A stretch of DNA of 64,000 nt. Source: Prorocentrum cordatum. Its lineage: Eukaryota; Sar; Dinophyceae; Prorocentrales; Prorocentraceae. Shown one piece after another: positions 28,191 to 39,029 of the stretch. The notes below the pieces were generated by a model. That model did no database searches, was not told where the DNA came from, and worked only from the letters and a program-made list of their open reading frames with translations. The position numbers and the translations under genes were made by a program. Position 1 is the stretch's first letter. Each line of letters opens with the position of its first letter. Where the stretch lies: contig CAUYUJ010018549.1 in assembly GCA_963575745.1 (NCBI GenBank), positions 90,001 through 154,000 of the forward strand. Direction: 5' to 3'.

Positions 28191-29019
28191 GTCCCGCGCC
28201 GTGCGCCCACCGGACGCCCGCCGCCCGGCCCCGGGCGCGCCGCCCCTCACAGCTGCCGCAAGCAGCCGCTCCGAGGGAGGATATGGGCGCCGCCAGGTGG
28301 TGGTCTCTCACACCCCATCGTGCCTCCACATCTGCAACACCTCCAGCTGTCCTCCCCGCCCGACCTGGGCGGACAGCGCAGGTCCGCACCGGGGCAGGGA
28401 AGGGTGGAGGGAGGGGGGGGCGCTGCTCTCCCCACTGACTCACAGTGGACAGCGCGGAACCGCGAGAAAACGGCCCCTCCCCCGCCACGTTGGACACGAG
28501 GCGGACGGACAGCCCGGCGGTGCTTGGCCCTTGCGGCCAAACCCAGCCGTGGCCCTCGTAACGTTGCTGCATTGGCCAGGGACCTTGCTACGCCCTTTGT
28601 CGATGAGCACGGGCTTGGCGAAGAGCTGGCTTGCGAGTGCTGGTGATGAGATGGTCTCATTTCTAGTGTTGGAGTTCATTCTGGAATTGTATTTTCTTGG
28701 GTACCCGCCCTCAGTATTCCGAGCTGTGGTGCATCCCCTTCCGTGTGTACGTGGGTCTCTTGCTGCGAAAAGTGTCACGCGGATCTGGTTGAAGCAGAAG
28801 CCTGGGACCAAATGAGGGCTTCGTGGTGTGAGTTACCCCTCTCCCCTGTTTTCCTTCCCTGTCCCTGTATCCTTTCTTCCCCCCTCCATCGCCTGCCTGC
28901 TCGAGCGGCTGGCATCCGGCTTGTGCACGCGCGCTCCAGCATGTCGGATGGGCGCTTCCCGGCCGCCATGATCAGAAAGAGTAGTCGTCACAAGTGCTGC
29001 TACTGTTGGTCGCGCTGGC
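28191..29019. other. No gene recognised
   Basis: GC-rich at first, then mixed composition (28600-28980). All longer frames are arginine/proline- or leucine-rich without recognisable motifs. Confidence 0.5.
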
Positions 29020-30230
29020 GGTGGTGGCGCTGGTCGCTGGCGTGGTTGGGTTGTTGCTGCTGTGGTTGGTTGTGCGCGGGGCGATGCTGCTGGTGGCGCC
29101 TTCTCTGCTGGCCGTCGTTGTGGTGGTGCTGCTGGTGCTGCTGGTCGTCGTGGAGGTGTTGGTGCTGCCTGTCGCCGTGCCCTCGTCGTTTTACTGTCGG
29201 CAGAGGCTCCGCGGCGGCGGGGCCCGGGCGTGGGGCCAGCAGGCAGGCGCGCGGCATTGCCGCCCCACGCCCAGGAGTTGGGGCCGGCAGGCGGGTGTGC
29301 GGCGGCCCCGTCCCGCCTCCCGCCTCCGTTCCGCTCTGCGAGCTTGCGCTCTGCTGCGCCCTTGGCTGTCCAGCAAGTCTTTCTGGCCTTTGGAGCGGGG
29401 GCCCGGGCGTGGGGCCCGTAAGCGGGCGCGCAGCAGCGCGCCCGGAAGGTGGAGCCCGCGGGCGGCTGCGCGGCAGCCCCGTCCCATCTCCCGCCCCCGC
29501 TCCACTTTGGGCCCCTTGCCCTGTGGTGGTGGTGCTGGTTGTGGTGGTAGTGTGGGTGGTGCTGCTGGTTGTGGTGTGGATGCTGTCGTTGTGGTGGTGC
29601 TGCTGGTGCTGCTGGTCGTCGTGGAGGTGTTGGACCAACACCAATGGTGCTGTCCTTCGCCGTGTCCTCGTCGTTTTTCTGTCGGCGGAGGCTGCGTGGC
29701 GGCGGGGGCCCGGGCGCAGGGCCAGCAGGCGGGCGCGCGGCAGTCCCGTCCCACGTCCGGGAGGTGAGGCCCGCAGGCGGGTGCGCGACAGCCCCGTCCC
29801 ATCGCCCGCCCCCGTTCCGCTCTGCGAGCCTGCGCTCTGCTGCGCCCCTGGCTGTCCAGCAAGTTCTTCGGGCCCTTGGAGCGGGGGCCCCGGCGTGGGG
29901 CCCGCAGGCGGGCGCGCCGCAGCCCCGCCCCGCGCCCGGAAGGTGGGTCCCGCGGGCGGGTGCGCGGCAGCTCCGTCCCACCTCCCGTCCCCGCCTCACT
30001 CTGGGCCCCTTGCCCCGTGGTTGTGGTGCTCGTTGTGGCGGTAGTGTGGGTGATGCTGCTGGTTGTGTTCGCGCTGCTGTCGTGGTGGTGGTTCTGCTGG
30101 TTGTGGTGTTGCTGGTCGGCGTGGCGGCGGTGTCGGTGTTTGTGATCGTGGTTGCAGTGCTGCTGGTTGGAGTCGTGGTGGTGCTGGCGTCCTCTGCCGC
30201 AGCCTCGCGGTGGCGGTGGTGTTCTGCACC
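29020..30230 (-). repeat. Duplicated ~480-bp unit with CAG/ACC-rich arrays
   Basis: On the minus strand this is 3' of the decayed R2-like copy. CAG/CAC/GAC arrays alternate with a GC-rich block. The block starting GCCCGGGCG is at 29222 and again at 29707, about 485 bp apart, and the copies share long stretches such as CTCTGCTGCGCCC.TGGCTG and GCCCGCGGGCGG-type runs. The composition parallels the satellite after the intact R2-like element at 20036-23030. Confidence 0.75.
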
Positions 30231-30299
30231 CCTGGCTCTCGCCCCGCCGGGGGCCGCCCCCCTCGGGGGCGCGCTGGCGTGCGGCTAGGGATTGGCGCC

Positions 30300-32348
30300 T
30301 CTGTGTGGCGCGCGTCCGCCAGGATGTCCTGCAGCCAGGGCTCGTCGCCGTCGTAGGCGAGGCCGTCCAGGGGCAGGTGCAGCAGGGAGGCCGCGAAGGC
30401 CCGCTGCGCCGCCACCGAGGCGAGGCCTGTCCACCGCTGGATCCAGCTGCCTTCACCGAGGCGCGCAGTGGCTCCAGCGCGGACTGGGCCTTGCAGTCTG
30501 CCAACAGGCGCACGGACTGGAGGGCCTCCTGCGACCGCCGGCCCCCCGCCCCCAGGGCCATGACCGCGAGACGGCAGCGCCTCGCGTCCAGGAGCTCCGG
30601 GTAGGCGGTCTCCTTGCGCCTGCGGGCCTCGCGAAGCCACGCCCCGTCCGCATCTGCCGTGCGCGGGTGGGCCGCGCCGCCCCGGCCCAGAGGGCCCTGG
30701 CAGAACAGCGTGGCGTCCACGGCCAGCTGTGCCCCTCCCCGCAGCGGCATGCCGTCAACGATCACCTCGAGCCGCTTGCCGTCGCCCGTGCCGACGCCGT
30801 CGACGTTCAGGTCCTGCAGGAACTGGTTCTCCGCCACTCTCGCCCCTGCCTCGCGGCAGAGGCGGGCCGCCGCTTTCTCCAGGGGGGCCCCGTGTTTCTG
30901 GGGGGCGCCGGCTGTGGGGAAGGCCGCCCTGTGGTCCCCTCTGCTGTCGAGTCGCGCTCGGCACCTGCACGCGCCTGCCGTGAATGGTAAATCAGGGCGC
31001 AGGCCGGCGTCGCAGGAGGAGGACGCGCAGCTCCGCGGGTGGCACTCGCGTGGGCTCACTGGTGGGCAGGACCGTGAACGCCCGGCCGGCGCACGGGCAG
31101 GTCTGGGAGCGCAGCAGGGCGCGCTCTGGGGCCTGCATGCGTTGCGTGATGCCGTCCCTGGCTCGATCGTCTCTTGCTCGGGCCGCCCAGAATTGCCAGC
31201 CGTGCGCCCACTCTCCCATCTCCCTGTCGTGCGTGGGTGGGGGGCGCGCTCCCAGCGCCAGAGCCGTCCAGGTGGGCGTCTCGTAGCCTTCCAGGGCCAG
31301 CTGGCGCCGCGCCTCGGCCGCCTGGCGGAGGCCCGGCGGGGGCCTGGCCGCTCCTGCGTCAAGGGCCCGGCAGATGTCCGCCGTGATAGTCGGCGCCCGC
31401 TCTTGCATCATCGGCAGGCAGTCGGCCCAGGAGGCCCGCCATGCCGCAGGCGCCACGCGGACAGCGCGGCGCAGGCTTATGCCACCGAGGCGCAGCGGGA
31501 GTTGCGCGACCTTCCTGGCCTTCTCTCTGGCGGCCAGCTGGTCCTCGGGGGCCCCCGGGAGGTCCGTAACCGTCTTCGCCGTGTGCTCGTCGTGGGCCGC
31601 CGCGAATTCGAGCGCGTCGTCATTGGTGCCAGTGTGCGCAAGTAGAAGTTGGCCCGCGGGTTGGCACACGTGCCCAGGAGAAGCCAGGCGATCTGGAGGT
31701 CGCCCACTTGTCACATCCGGTGCAGGAGTACGCGGTCGTCTGCCAGCAGGGAGCGCATGTGGAGGCGGGCGAATTCCGCGTGCCCGATGGGCGCGCCAAG
31801 GACCACCATGCCTTGCTCGTGCGGCGGCGCAGCGGTGTCTCCGACCCACGCCCGGTCTTGCTCGGTGCCTAAATGTCGTCCAAGACTGCTAAGAGGTGCT
31901 CCCCGGGTAGTCATTGGGCCTGCACTTCATGTAGGGCAGGGTGTTGGCCCAGGGCGAACAGCGCGGGCATCAGGGGATCGCACTGCTCACCGCCTTCTGC
32001 CTGCTCCACTACGTGGGCGTCCCCGTGCTGGTCTGTCCAGAGGTATTGCGAGCCGGGCCCGCATGACATTCTGCAGAAGGGTAGCGCCGAGCTCGCGGCC
32101 GGGAGGCCTGCCAACCCCTGTAGCACGGCGGTGCGCGACGTGAGGTCGAACGCGCCAGCGCCGTCTATGGAAAGCATTGTCGCCTCTGGGTTGGCCTGCG
32201 TCAAGCTCTGGATGAGATTTGCCGCGCATTCTGTGCCCGCCCTGGTGGGCAGGGCAAACTGACATGGTGCTGTAGCTGCCTCCACCTCATCGTTTATCTG
32301 TTGTGCCACGCAGCGAGCCACCAGCCCCCTCAGCACGCCTCCTGTCAC
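30300..32348 (-). pseudogene. Decayed, 5'-truncated R2-like retrotransposon protein
   Basis: Read on the minus strand, segments match the intact protein at 14533-19947 in order. The first is RT with LSIDGAGAFDLTSR and EGGEQCDPLMPALFALGQH (32348-31911). Next is LLAVLDDI, a retained YxDD-type box between two stops (about 31900-31865), followed by an apparent loss of some 40 residues. Then come DLQIAWLLLGTCANPRANFY (about 31700) and the thumb region with GEWAHGWQFWAARARDDRAR (about 31200). Last is a restriction-like endonuclease with GKRLEVIVDGMPLRGG, AVDATLF and EARRRKETAYPELL (about 30800-30600), plus a terminal piece in another frame to about 30300. There are at least four frameshifts and several stops. 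The RING-like and N-terminal parts are absent, as expected for 5' truncation on insertion. It is diverged enough to be a separate subfamily. Confidence 0.85.
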
Positions 32349-34102
32349 GATAGCAAAAGACAGTTGTGAACATCTGATTCAGCGTGCGATTCGTATCTCC
32401 CCTGGTGGTAATCAAGTTCGCCCTCGCCGCCCCGCCCGTTTATCAAGTATAAGCGCACCCGGGATATTCCGGAGTCGGGGGTTTAGTGGTTGGTGGGTGT
32501 GTTTTATTATCACGGGTACGCACTTGCACTGTTAGCGTGCCAGTCTTCGCGAGCGCAGCCCAAGCGAATTCGACAGTGCCAACAGCAAGCCGGGCAAATT
32601 GCCTGTCGAGGCGGACGCATCTGGTCCCTGAAACGATGCCGACAGCGACAAGCTCCAGCGGGCAAAAGGCACAAGTGCGGCGAAGGGTGATGCGGCACTG
32701 CCTGCGCTATTACTTTAGGAGAGGAAGGCGAAGAACGTCCAAGCCGAGAAAGGAGGGGAGGGAGGATGGAGGGGATCAGACAGATAGACAGCGTGCCTCC
32801 GAGGATTGGCTGGCAGACAACCTGGCGGTGACAGAAGCAATTTTTCCAAAGATGTCGCATATCTGTTTCGGCAGGCGTCTCCCGCGGGGTCCGCGACCCA
32901 GTTGCAGGCGGGATATCCCAGAGGGAGCATTCGGAGCAGCTCCGGCGTGCCGCTCGAGCTGGCGGTGCGCGTGTCTGTCCGCATCCAGATGATGGTGCCG
33001 AGGGCACTGCGCACCAGCTCCTGGCCCTCGGTGCCGATGCCTGCAAATGCACTCGCAGTGGGTGCGACAGACGCGTGGATGTACACCTCGCAGACGCAAA
33101 ATCACGATGCGGGCCTGGACCTCCGTAGACCATGGACCATCCAGGACCTCGTCGCGCGCGGGCCTGGTGCTCGACGTGCCCTGGGCCCTCCAATCTGCGT
33201 TGATGTTTGGGCAGCGTTGCGCCTTTCAGGTGCGCCCCGTTGCCCCGCGCTCCCTTGCGAAAGAGCTCGCGGGTCTTCTTCGCCGCCTTGGTGGGCATTT
33301 GCTCATCTGGGAGGGCTGTGCCATTGGCGCCCACCTGAGGTGTGCTGCGAACTTGATGGCCGCGCGGGCCTTGGTCGCCTTTCTTCTCGAGCGCCGCGTG
33401 GCCAGCTATCGGGGAGATTCTGCAGGAATCGCTGACCCCCACTCCAGCGATCGCTAAAGCGCTGGCCCGGGAGCACGCCGCTGGCAGCATTGGCCAGCGC
33501 ACCGTGATAGCTTCACTGAGCAGCCCTGCGGTTGCGCCGGCAGGTGCCCAGTCCGGCCAGGATGTCCAGCGCCGCCAGCTCCTGACGCGACCTTCCCGGA
33601 TGGGCTTGGCCTGTCCGCGCATCGATCCGCAGGAGCGCCCAGCAGCAGCCCGCATCTCCGGTGCTGGGCTCAATGCGGTTGGCCACCTGCCAGAACAGGA
33701 TGGGTAAGTTTTTTGATCCGGTCCTGCCAGCCAGTGGGCCCGATCAGGGGGCGTGTTTTTCTGTAGCGTCGGGTTCTACGATAAGATTCGACCACCTTTG
33801 CGGACGCCGCCCGGGCCTAGCTAAGACCAGGTGGGCGAGGCTGTGGCTTCAGGAGTCTTGTGTGTCTCAGCGACATGCAACACGAGATGCCTAAATAGTT
33901 AATAGAGGAGGGAGGAGGGAGAGGTCCTTGGAGTCGGCGTCGGCGCGGAGCACGGCATGCTTGGGCGTGTCTGTGTGGGGCGGAAAGGGGGGGGAGGGAA
34001 GGGAAACGTCCTTGACTTCGATGTCGGCGTGGTGCTCGTTCACGAGTTGGTGTTGTGTTGCTCGAGAGTTGACCACGTGATGCTTTCCTGGGCTGTACGA
34101 AT
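32349..34102. other. No clear gene; weak traces of decayed minus-strand coding
   Basis: Between about 33700 and 32700 the minus strand shows short protein-like runs in shifting frames, for example QVANRIEPSTGDAGCCWALL, RRSRQELAALDILAGLG and TEGQELVRSALGTIIWMRTD. None is recognised and no frame is intact, so this may be an old gene or transposon remnant. The rest is unremarkable. Confidence 0.3.
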
Positions 34103-35460
34103 CTACGCGAGGTCTTTTGGTCGCTCGTTGTCGCGCGTAGGGGCCCAGGCTGAGTGGAGGTTTGGCTTGTGCCGGCGTAGGTGAACGAGAACTTCATCGT
34201 CCCCGCGCTTGTGCTGGCCCCCTTGTTGTCGAAGGGCGTCTCGCAGCCGCTGCAAAGCCATCCGCGTCCACCTGGTGGGAGTGTGGTGGGCGACTTTTGC
34301 TGTCATTCTCCCTACCTTTAAGTCGGGCGCGTCCCCCTCAGGGGGATTTTCGACGAAAAACAAAAAATGCGCCCAAACTACCCCAAGAATGTCCAAACAT
34401 ATTCCCAAAATAGTACCCCGACTATTTTTGGACATTTGGTTATAGCATAGTTCGGATATTTTTCATTTTATGTCGAAAATCCCCCTGTAGGGGGACAGGC
34501 CCGACTTAACCCTACCTTGTCTTTGCGTGTCGTCACCCAGCTGTCTACGCGGTGGGACTTTATGAGCTGCTCTGCGCGTCGCGTGGCGCGTTGGATCTGT
34601 TCGGCCCGAGGTCCCCTGAGGTCCAGGTCGTGCCGCTGCTGTCTGGTGGGGGGTCGCCCCGTCGCTGAGGCGTCCTGATAATCATGCGAAGCCTGCGTCG
34701 CTGTGCCCGCCGGAGGTGCTGCCAAAATGGTCCCATGAGTGTCCACGTGTCGGCTCCGTACAGTTGTCGGTGTGGCAGTGCTGTAGAAAACCCTGAATCG
34801 GTGTGCGACTGTGTAGTGCTTACTCGTCAGTTCCTGTTGGTGCGAAGTGAACAGTGCCCATGCGGCTTTTGTGCGACGATGGACTTCTGCCTCCTTGGAA
34901 CTGTGGAAGCTCATCTGTTGACCGAGAAACTTGAAACTGTCCTCGTAAGGGAGAATCGCGGGGTCCATGTCCTGGACGCGTGCTGTGCGTGAGCTCGCCC
35001 TGCCTGTCCTCCTCGTGCGGTTGCTAATTAATGATTCTGGTTTTGTCCGGGTGTAGCTCGTGCTCGCGGGGTCGCGCTGCGCTTTCTATGTCGTCGAGCA
35101 TGGTGGTGAGGCGCAGAAGCGCTTGGCTCGTCAGGGGCACGTCGTCGGCGAAGCGTAAGTTGGTGAGGGTTGAGGTGGCCGTGAATCCTAGCCGTACTCT
35201 TTTGCGTGTCTTCTGCCAGTCAGTGATCAATGGTGCAGTGATCTGCTGCAGAAGTGCGTTAAAAAGGGAGAAACTGGGTGGGCCACCTTGCTTCGTGCCC
35301 CGCATAAGACTGGACGGTCTGGTGGTGACCTCTGTCTTCACCGTGGCCGTTAGTCCTGCATATAACTGTTGGAGTAATGCACTGTACCCTTGTGGTACAC
35401 CCTACGTTTCCAGTGCTGTCCAAATTCTATTGTGCTCGACAGAGGCAACACCTTTTTTTT
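34103..35460 (-). pseudogene. Decayed LINE reverse transcriptase, interrupted by a TIR element
   Basis: Minus-strand RT palm and C-terminal region of a LINE with YxDD box. In order: SVEHNRIWTALET followed by an in-frame TAG and GVPQGYSALLQQLYAGLTAT (about 35430-35345); RGTKQGGPPSFSLFNALLQ and LRFADDVPL, the intact catalytic box (35341-35100); HPDKTRIIN, then a frameshift near 35025; then FKFLGQQMSFHSS and a trailing basic region. The box A Asp appears lost (GVASVEH where FDSVEH is expected), and 5' of 35460 the match stops, so this is truncated. The reading continues across the inserted TIR element: WVTTRKDKVG (before 34517) joins GRMTAKVAHHTPTRWTRM (after 34310) once the insertion and one target copy are removed. 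It lacks a functional start and could not act on its own. Confidence 0.8.
34318..34509. mobile_element. MITE-like TIR element, 192 bp, 8-bp target duplication
   Basis: Both ends begin TTAAGTCGGGC. The terminal inverted repeats run about 38 bp, into TCCCCCT-CAGGGGGA and TTTTCGAC, with a few mismatches. Each TIR holds its own small palindrome (TCCCCCT..AGGGGGA). The element is flanked by a perfect 8-bp duplication CCCTACCT at 34310-34317 and 34510-34517. The interior is AT-rich and non-coding. It sits inside the decayed LINE frame, which reads continuously if the element and one duplication are removed. A second copy is at 37418-37577. 8-bp duplications are made by hAT, P and some other DNA transposons; I do not assign a superfamily. 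Confidence 0.93.
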
Positions 35461-35580
35461 TCCTACCTAGGCCCTGCCTAGAAGGGTTCTTTCTCTGTTT
35501 GCTTAAAGGGCCGGGCAGTGCTCAGCGCCCCGGGCGGTTCCCCCGGTTGCGCTCGGAGCGGTTCCCCCAGTTGCGCCCCC

Positions 35581-35828
35581 TAGCTTTAGCTTTAGCTTTA
35601 GCTGTAGCTTTAGCTTTAGCTTTAGCTTTAGCTTCAGCTTTAGCTTAGCTTTAGCTTAGCTTTAGCTTAGCTTTAGCTTAGCTTTAGCTTAGCTTTAGCT
35701 TAGCGTTAGCTTTAGCTTTGCTTTAGCTTAGCTTTAGCTTAGCTTTAGCTTAGCTTTAGCTCAGCTATAGCTTAGCTTTAGCTTAGCTTTAGCTTAGCTT
35801 TAGCTTAGCTTTAGCTTAGCTTTAGCTT
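35581..35828. repeat. TTTAGC / TTTAGCTTAGC minisatellite
   Basis: Begins as hexamer TTTAGC units (to about 35640) and becomes an 11-bp unit TTTAGCTTAGC. It directly abuts the 3' end of the degenerate minus-strand PPR region. The hexamer resembles, but does not match, the plant-type telomere unit TTTAGGG reported in dinoflagellates. Confidence 0.93.
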
Positions 35829-35879
35829 ATCCGCCACCGCAGGTGCACGCCCCCATTCTCGAGGGGCCTCCCCGGTGCG

Positions 35880-36730
35880 GATCCGACTGCTAGGGCCGCA
35901 CAGGCGGCCGCCCTGCTTGCCTGGCCAGGCACCTGCCGCGGCCTGCCCGCAGCCCTGCAGCTGATGACCTGCGTCTCCAGCTTCGGGTCCTGCGTCTTGC
36001 AGGATACCGCCAGAGCGCACTGCCCCAGCATGCCATTCTCGCACGTGCTGGCCCTGACACTGTAGCTGACGACGTTCGGCTCCAGCTTCGGATCCCGCGT
36101 CTTGCAGGATGCCGCCGGAGCGTGCTGCCCCAGCGTGCCCTTCTCGCACGTGCCGATCCTGGCACTGTAGCTGATGACGTTCGGTTCCATCCTCGGATCC
36201 TGCGTCTCGCAGGATAGCGCTAGTGCGCGCTGCCACGAGGTGCCCGTCCCGCAGGCGCCGACCCCGGCACTGCAGCTGATGCGGTGACGTTCGCCTCCAG
36301 CTTCGGATCCCATGTCTCGCACGTTCCGGTCCCGGCAGTATAGCTGATGACGTTCGGTTCCATCCTCGGATCTTGCGTCTCGCAGGATATTGCCAGGGCG
36401 CGCTGCCACAGGGTGCCCTTCTCGCGTGCGCCGATCTCTTCACTCCAGCTTATGACGTTCGCCTCCAGCTTCGGATTCCATGTCTCGCAGGTTTCCCCGA
36501 TCCCGGCGCTGCAATTGATGACGTTCGGCTCCAGCTTCGGATCCCACTTCTCGCACACGCCTGTCCCAGCGCTGGAGCTGATGGCGTTCGGCTCCATCCT
36601 CGATTCCCGTATCTCGCAGGGCAGTTCCAGAGAGCGTCACCGCATCCTTCCTGCTCGCCCACGCCGATTCCGGCACTGCGGCTGATGACGGCGCTGAGCG
36701 CGGTTATCTTCGCCTCCTCCTCCTCCTCCT
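35880..36730 (-). pseudogene. Degenerate PPR-repeat gene
   Basis: The minus strand starts with the leader [11 protein letters not shown] (about 36725-36690), the same leader that precedes the PPR array at 23631. Shortened or shifted PPR units follow: MEPNAISSSAGTGVCEKW, ANVISWSEEIGAREKGTLWQ, EPNVISYTAGTGTCETW, EPNVISYSARIGTCEKGTLG and EPNVVSYSVRASTCENGMLG. Several repeats have lost their middle third, and reading needs at least two frame changes. The last unit runs into ETQVISCRAAGRPRQVPG and then the TTTAGC array. Repeats are much more diverged from each other than in the 23-26 kb array, so this is an older relative. Decay is clear; original function would be RNA binding, probably organellar. 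Confidence 0.75.
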
Positions 36731-36749
36731 GCGGCGTCTCCTCTTTTGC

Positions 36750-36802
<53 letters not shown>

Positions 36803-36832
36803 CGTGTTCGTGTTCGTGTTCGTGTGTGTGTG

Positions 36833-36888
<56 letters not shown>

Positions 36889-37035
36889 TGTGTGCGTGGG
36901 CGATTGTGTGTGTGTGTGCGTGTGTGTGTGTGTGTGAGAGAGTGTGTGTGTGTGGTGTGTGTGTGTGTGTTTTTGAGTGTGTTTGCGTGTGCGCGTGTGT
37001 GAATGTGTGTGCGTGTGTGTGTGTGTGTGTGTGTG

Positions 37036-37066
<31 letters not shown>

Positions 37067-37078
37067 TTTTTGTGTGTG
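36750..37078. repeat. (GT)n-rich tract with GTTC and GTGC variants
   Basis: Mainly GT dinucleotides, with embedded GTTCGT (about 36800-36822) and GTGC (36845-36890) blocks. No gene. The stretch on to 37417 also shows none. Confidence 0.95.
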
Positions 37079-37417
37079 GACGGGTTTTGTCTGGACTCTC
37101 CAGAGCCCCCTCCTCGCAGCCCCCACCACTGCCGTCCCACTGCCGTTTTTCTGTCGCTGACCATAACATTTCGTCTGGGAGGCTCTCCCCTCTGGCTTTC
37201 ATGCTGTCTCTCGCGGCTGGGTTGTACCTGACTGGCTCAGGCGCGCCCTCCTGGCCTCACAGAGGCCGCTCCGTGGCGTTCGCTCCTGGGCCGTTTTGCG
37301 GCCCCGTGCCACGCCTTCTCCGGCCCGCGGGCGTTGGGGGCGCCGCCTCTCCGCTCGCCTGGCCCCCTCGATGCGGCCGCCGCTCCGGACCGCAACGTCG
37401 TCGTTGCAGGTCTTGTC

Positions 37418-37577
37418 TTGAGTCGTGCGTATCCCCCTAAAGGAGGATTTCCGACGAAGAATTTAGAATACCCAAAGAATATTCCCAAACGGTCAACAAA
37501 TAGTAGAAAAATCGTCCCGATATTATTTTTTGATCATGTTTGAATATTCCCCCTGCAGGGGGACACGCCCGACTTAA
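37418..37577. mobile_element. Second, degenerate copy of the MITE-like TIR element
   Basis: 160 bp. The right end (CCCCCTGCAGGGGGACACGC then CCGACTTAA) matches the 34318-34509 ends closely; the left end (TTGAGTCGTGCGTATCCCCC) has several substitutions. The inner GACGAAGAATTTAGAATACC and TATTCCCAAA segments also match. Flanks GTCTTGTC (37410-37417) and GTCTTGTT (37578-37585) agree at 7 of 8 positions, consistent with an aged 8-bp target duplication. Confidence 0.85.
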
Positions 37578-37585
37578 GTCTTGTT

Positions 37586-38170
37586 CCCGAGCTGCCGTGA
37601 GGGTGGCTGGCTTCATCCCCTGCGGCGGGGCAGGGCACGCGCGCGTCTTTCGGTCGCCCCTGCTGCTCTCTCAAGCCCGCGCTGGTCCCACCGGCCACTG
37701 CCACCTGGTGGGCAGACCTCGTGACCCTCTCCTTCGCTCGGTGCCGGCTCGGTCAAGGGTGCCGGGCCCCACCTGGCCACCGCTTGTGCGAGTCGTGCCC
37801 CCCGCGCGGCCTCCGCCCCCCCGGCGGGCCGGGTTCCCCGCAGGGCCCTCGCAGGCCTCCGCCACGCCGCACGTGCCCCCCCCCCCCCCCCTACCCCCCC
37901 CCTACTGTTTTAGTGGCTGCGCCAACTACACGTGGCAGATGAGGAGGGTATGCCCCCAAGGGGGGTGCGATCAGAGACGAAGGGGACGGATATCGAGGGT
38001 CGGGGGTAGACGTGTAAATTGACAGGCGGGCAGACCATGGGGAGGAGTCCAGACATGATCGTTGTTGGATAGTCGTTCAAGTCGTTCTTAGAGAACCAGT
38101 GTCCATAACATGCGGAAGGTTGACGGAGCAGTCTCCTTCGAGCGTGGGTGACATTGTCGGGCATCGTTTA
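37586..38170. other. No gene recognised
   Basis: GC-rich then mixed; C-runs at 37878-37902. Nothing coding is seen. Confidence 0.5.
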
Positions 38171-38299
38171 ATTGTCGATAATATCGCCGTCTGCGCAGAC
38201 AGATGGTGGAGTGGGATGGCGCTCAACTGGGCGCCGTGTCATAGGGCCCAGGCTGCGAGAACGCGAGGCGGACAGCACAAACGCTGGACCTACGCCTAG
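38171..38299 (+). pseudogene. Possible LINE C-terminal remnant
   Basis: The plus frame reads ADRWWSGMALNWAPCHRAQA then ARTRGGQHKRWTYA before a stop. This recalls the (D/T)RWT...L.W.P...R.RG.....RW pattern at the end of many LINE ORF2 proteins, and also the RWTRMALQRLRDALRQQGGQ segment of the LINE at 34103-35460. No RT motif is found upstream. Short and tentative. Confidence 0.3.
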
Positions 38300-38544
38300 C
38301 GACGATACAGTATTTTCAACAACCAGGTGCAAGGCCGGAGGTGCAGGGCGCTCCTTGACACTCTATGGGTTGTCTCTCCCTCTCCCTCTCTCTCTATACT
38401 GTTTCCCCTCCACTGTTTTTTCCATGTCTGGGGTGTCGTTCGAAGCCCCCGACTCTTCATGCTTTTCCCTCGCCTTTCGGTACCGGCCCAGTGCCCTGCG
38501 AACCCTTTCTCCCGGTGCCCTCTGATATTTTTTCTATTGGGAAG

Positions 38545-38547
<3 letters not shown>

Positions 38548-38587
<40 letters not shown>

Positions 38588-38742
38588 GACCACGACGACC
38601 ACGACGACCATGACGACCATGACGACCAGGACGACCAGGACGACCAGGCCGACCACGACGACCACGACCACGACCACGACGACCACGACCACGACCACGA
38701 CAACCACGACGACCACGACGACCACGACGACGACGACGTCGT
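38548..38742. repeat. ACGACC / ACGACG hexamer array
   Basis: CCACGACCACGA-type hexamers with dispersed ACGACG, CATGACGA and CAGGACGA variants. The short region 38300-38547 shows no gene. A 30-bp GT run follows at 38948-38982. Confidence 0.95.
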
Positions 38743-39029
38743 CGAGTCATACAGAGCAGCGTTTTCCACACGCCGACAGGGTTGGCGGACTTTCCCTTCC
38801 ACCCTTCTTATTTTTCCCTGCGCCGCGGGGTTGCCGTGCTAGGGGCTCTCGGGGCCGGCGCACCAGTGGTTTCCCCTCGGCTCTTTTTTCCTCTTTCCCT
38901 GAGCCTCTTCCCCCCCTTCCCTCCTCGACTATTTTTTTCCCCTCTCGGTGTGTGTGTGTGTGTGTGTGTGTTTGTGTGTGTAAGTCCATTTTCCCCGTGC
39001 AGGTGGCGCCGGTGAATCGTCTTGGGGCC

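Noticed and set aside
35581-35828. True telomere
   Set aside because: The unit is TTTAGC rather than TTTAGGG and is internal, flanked by PPR and retroelement remnants.
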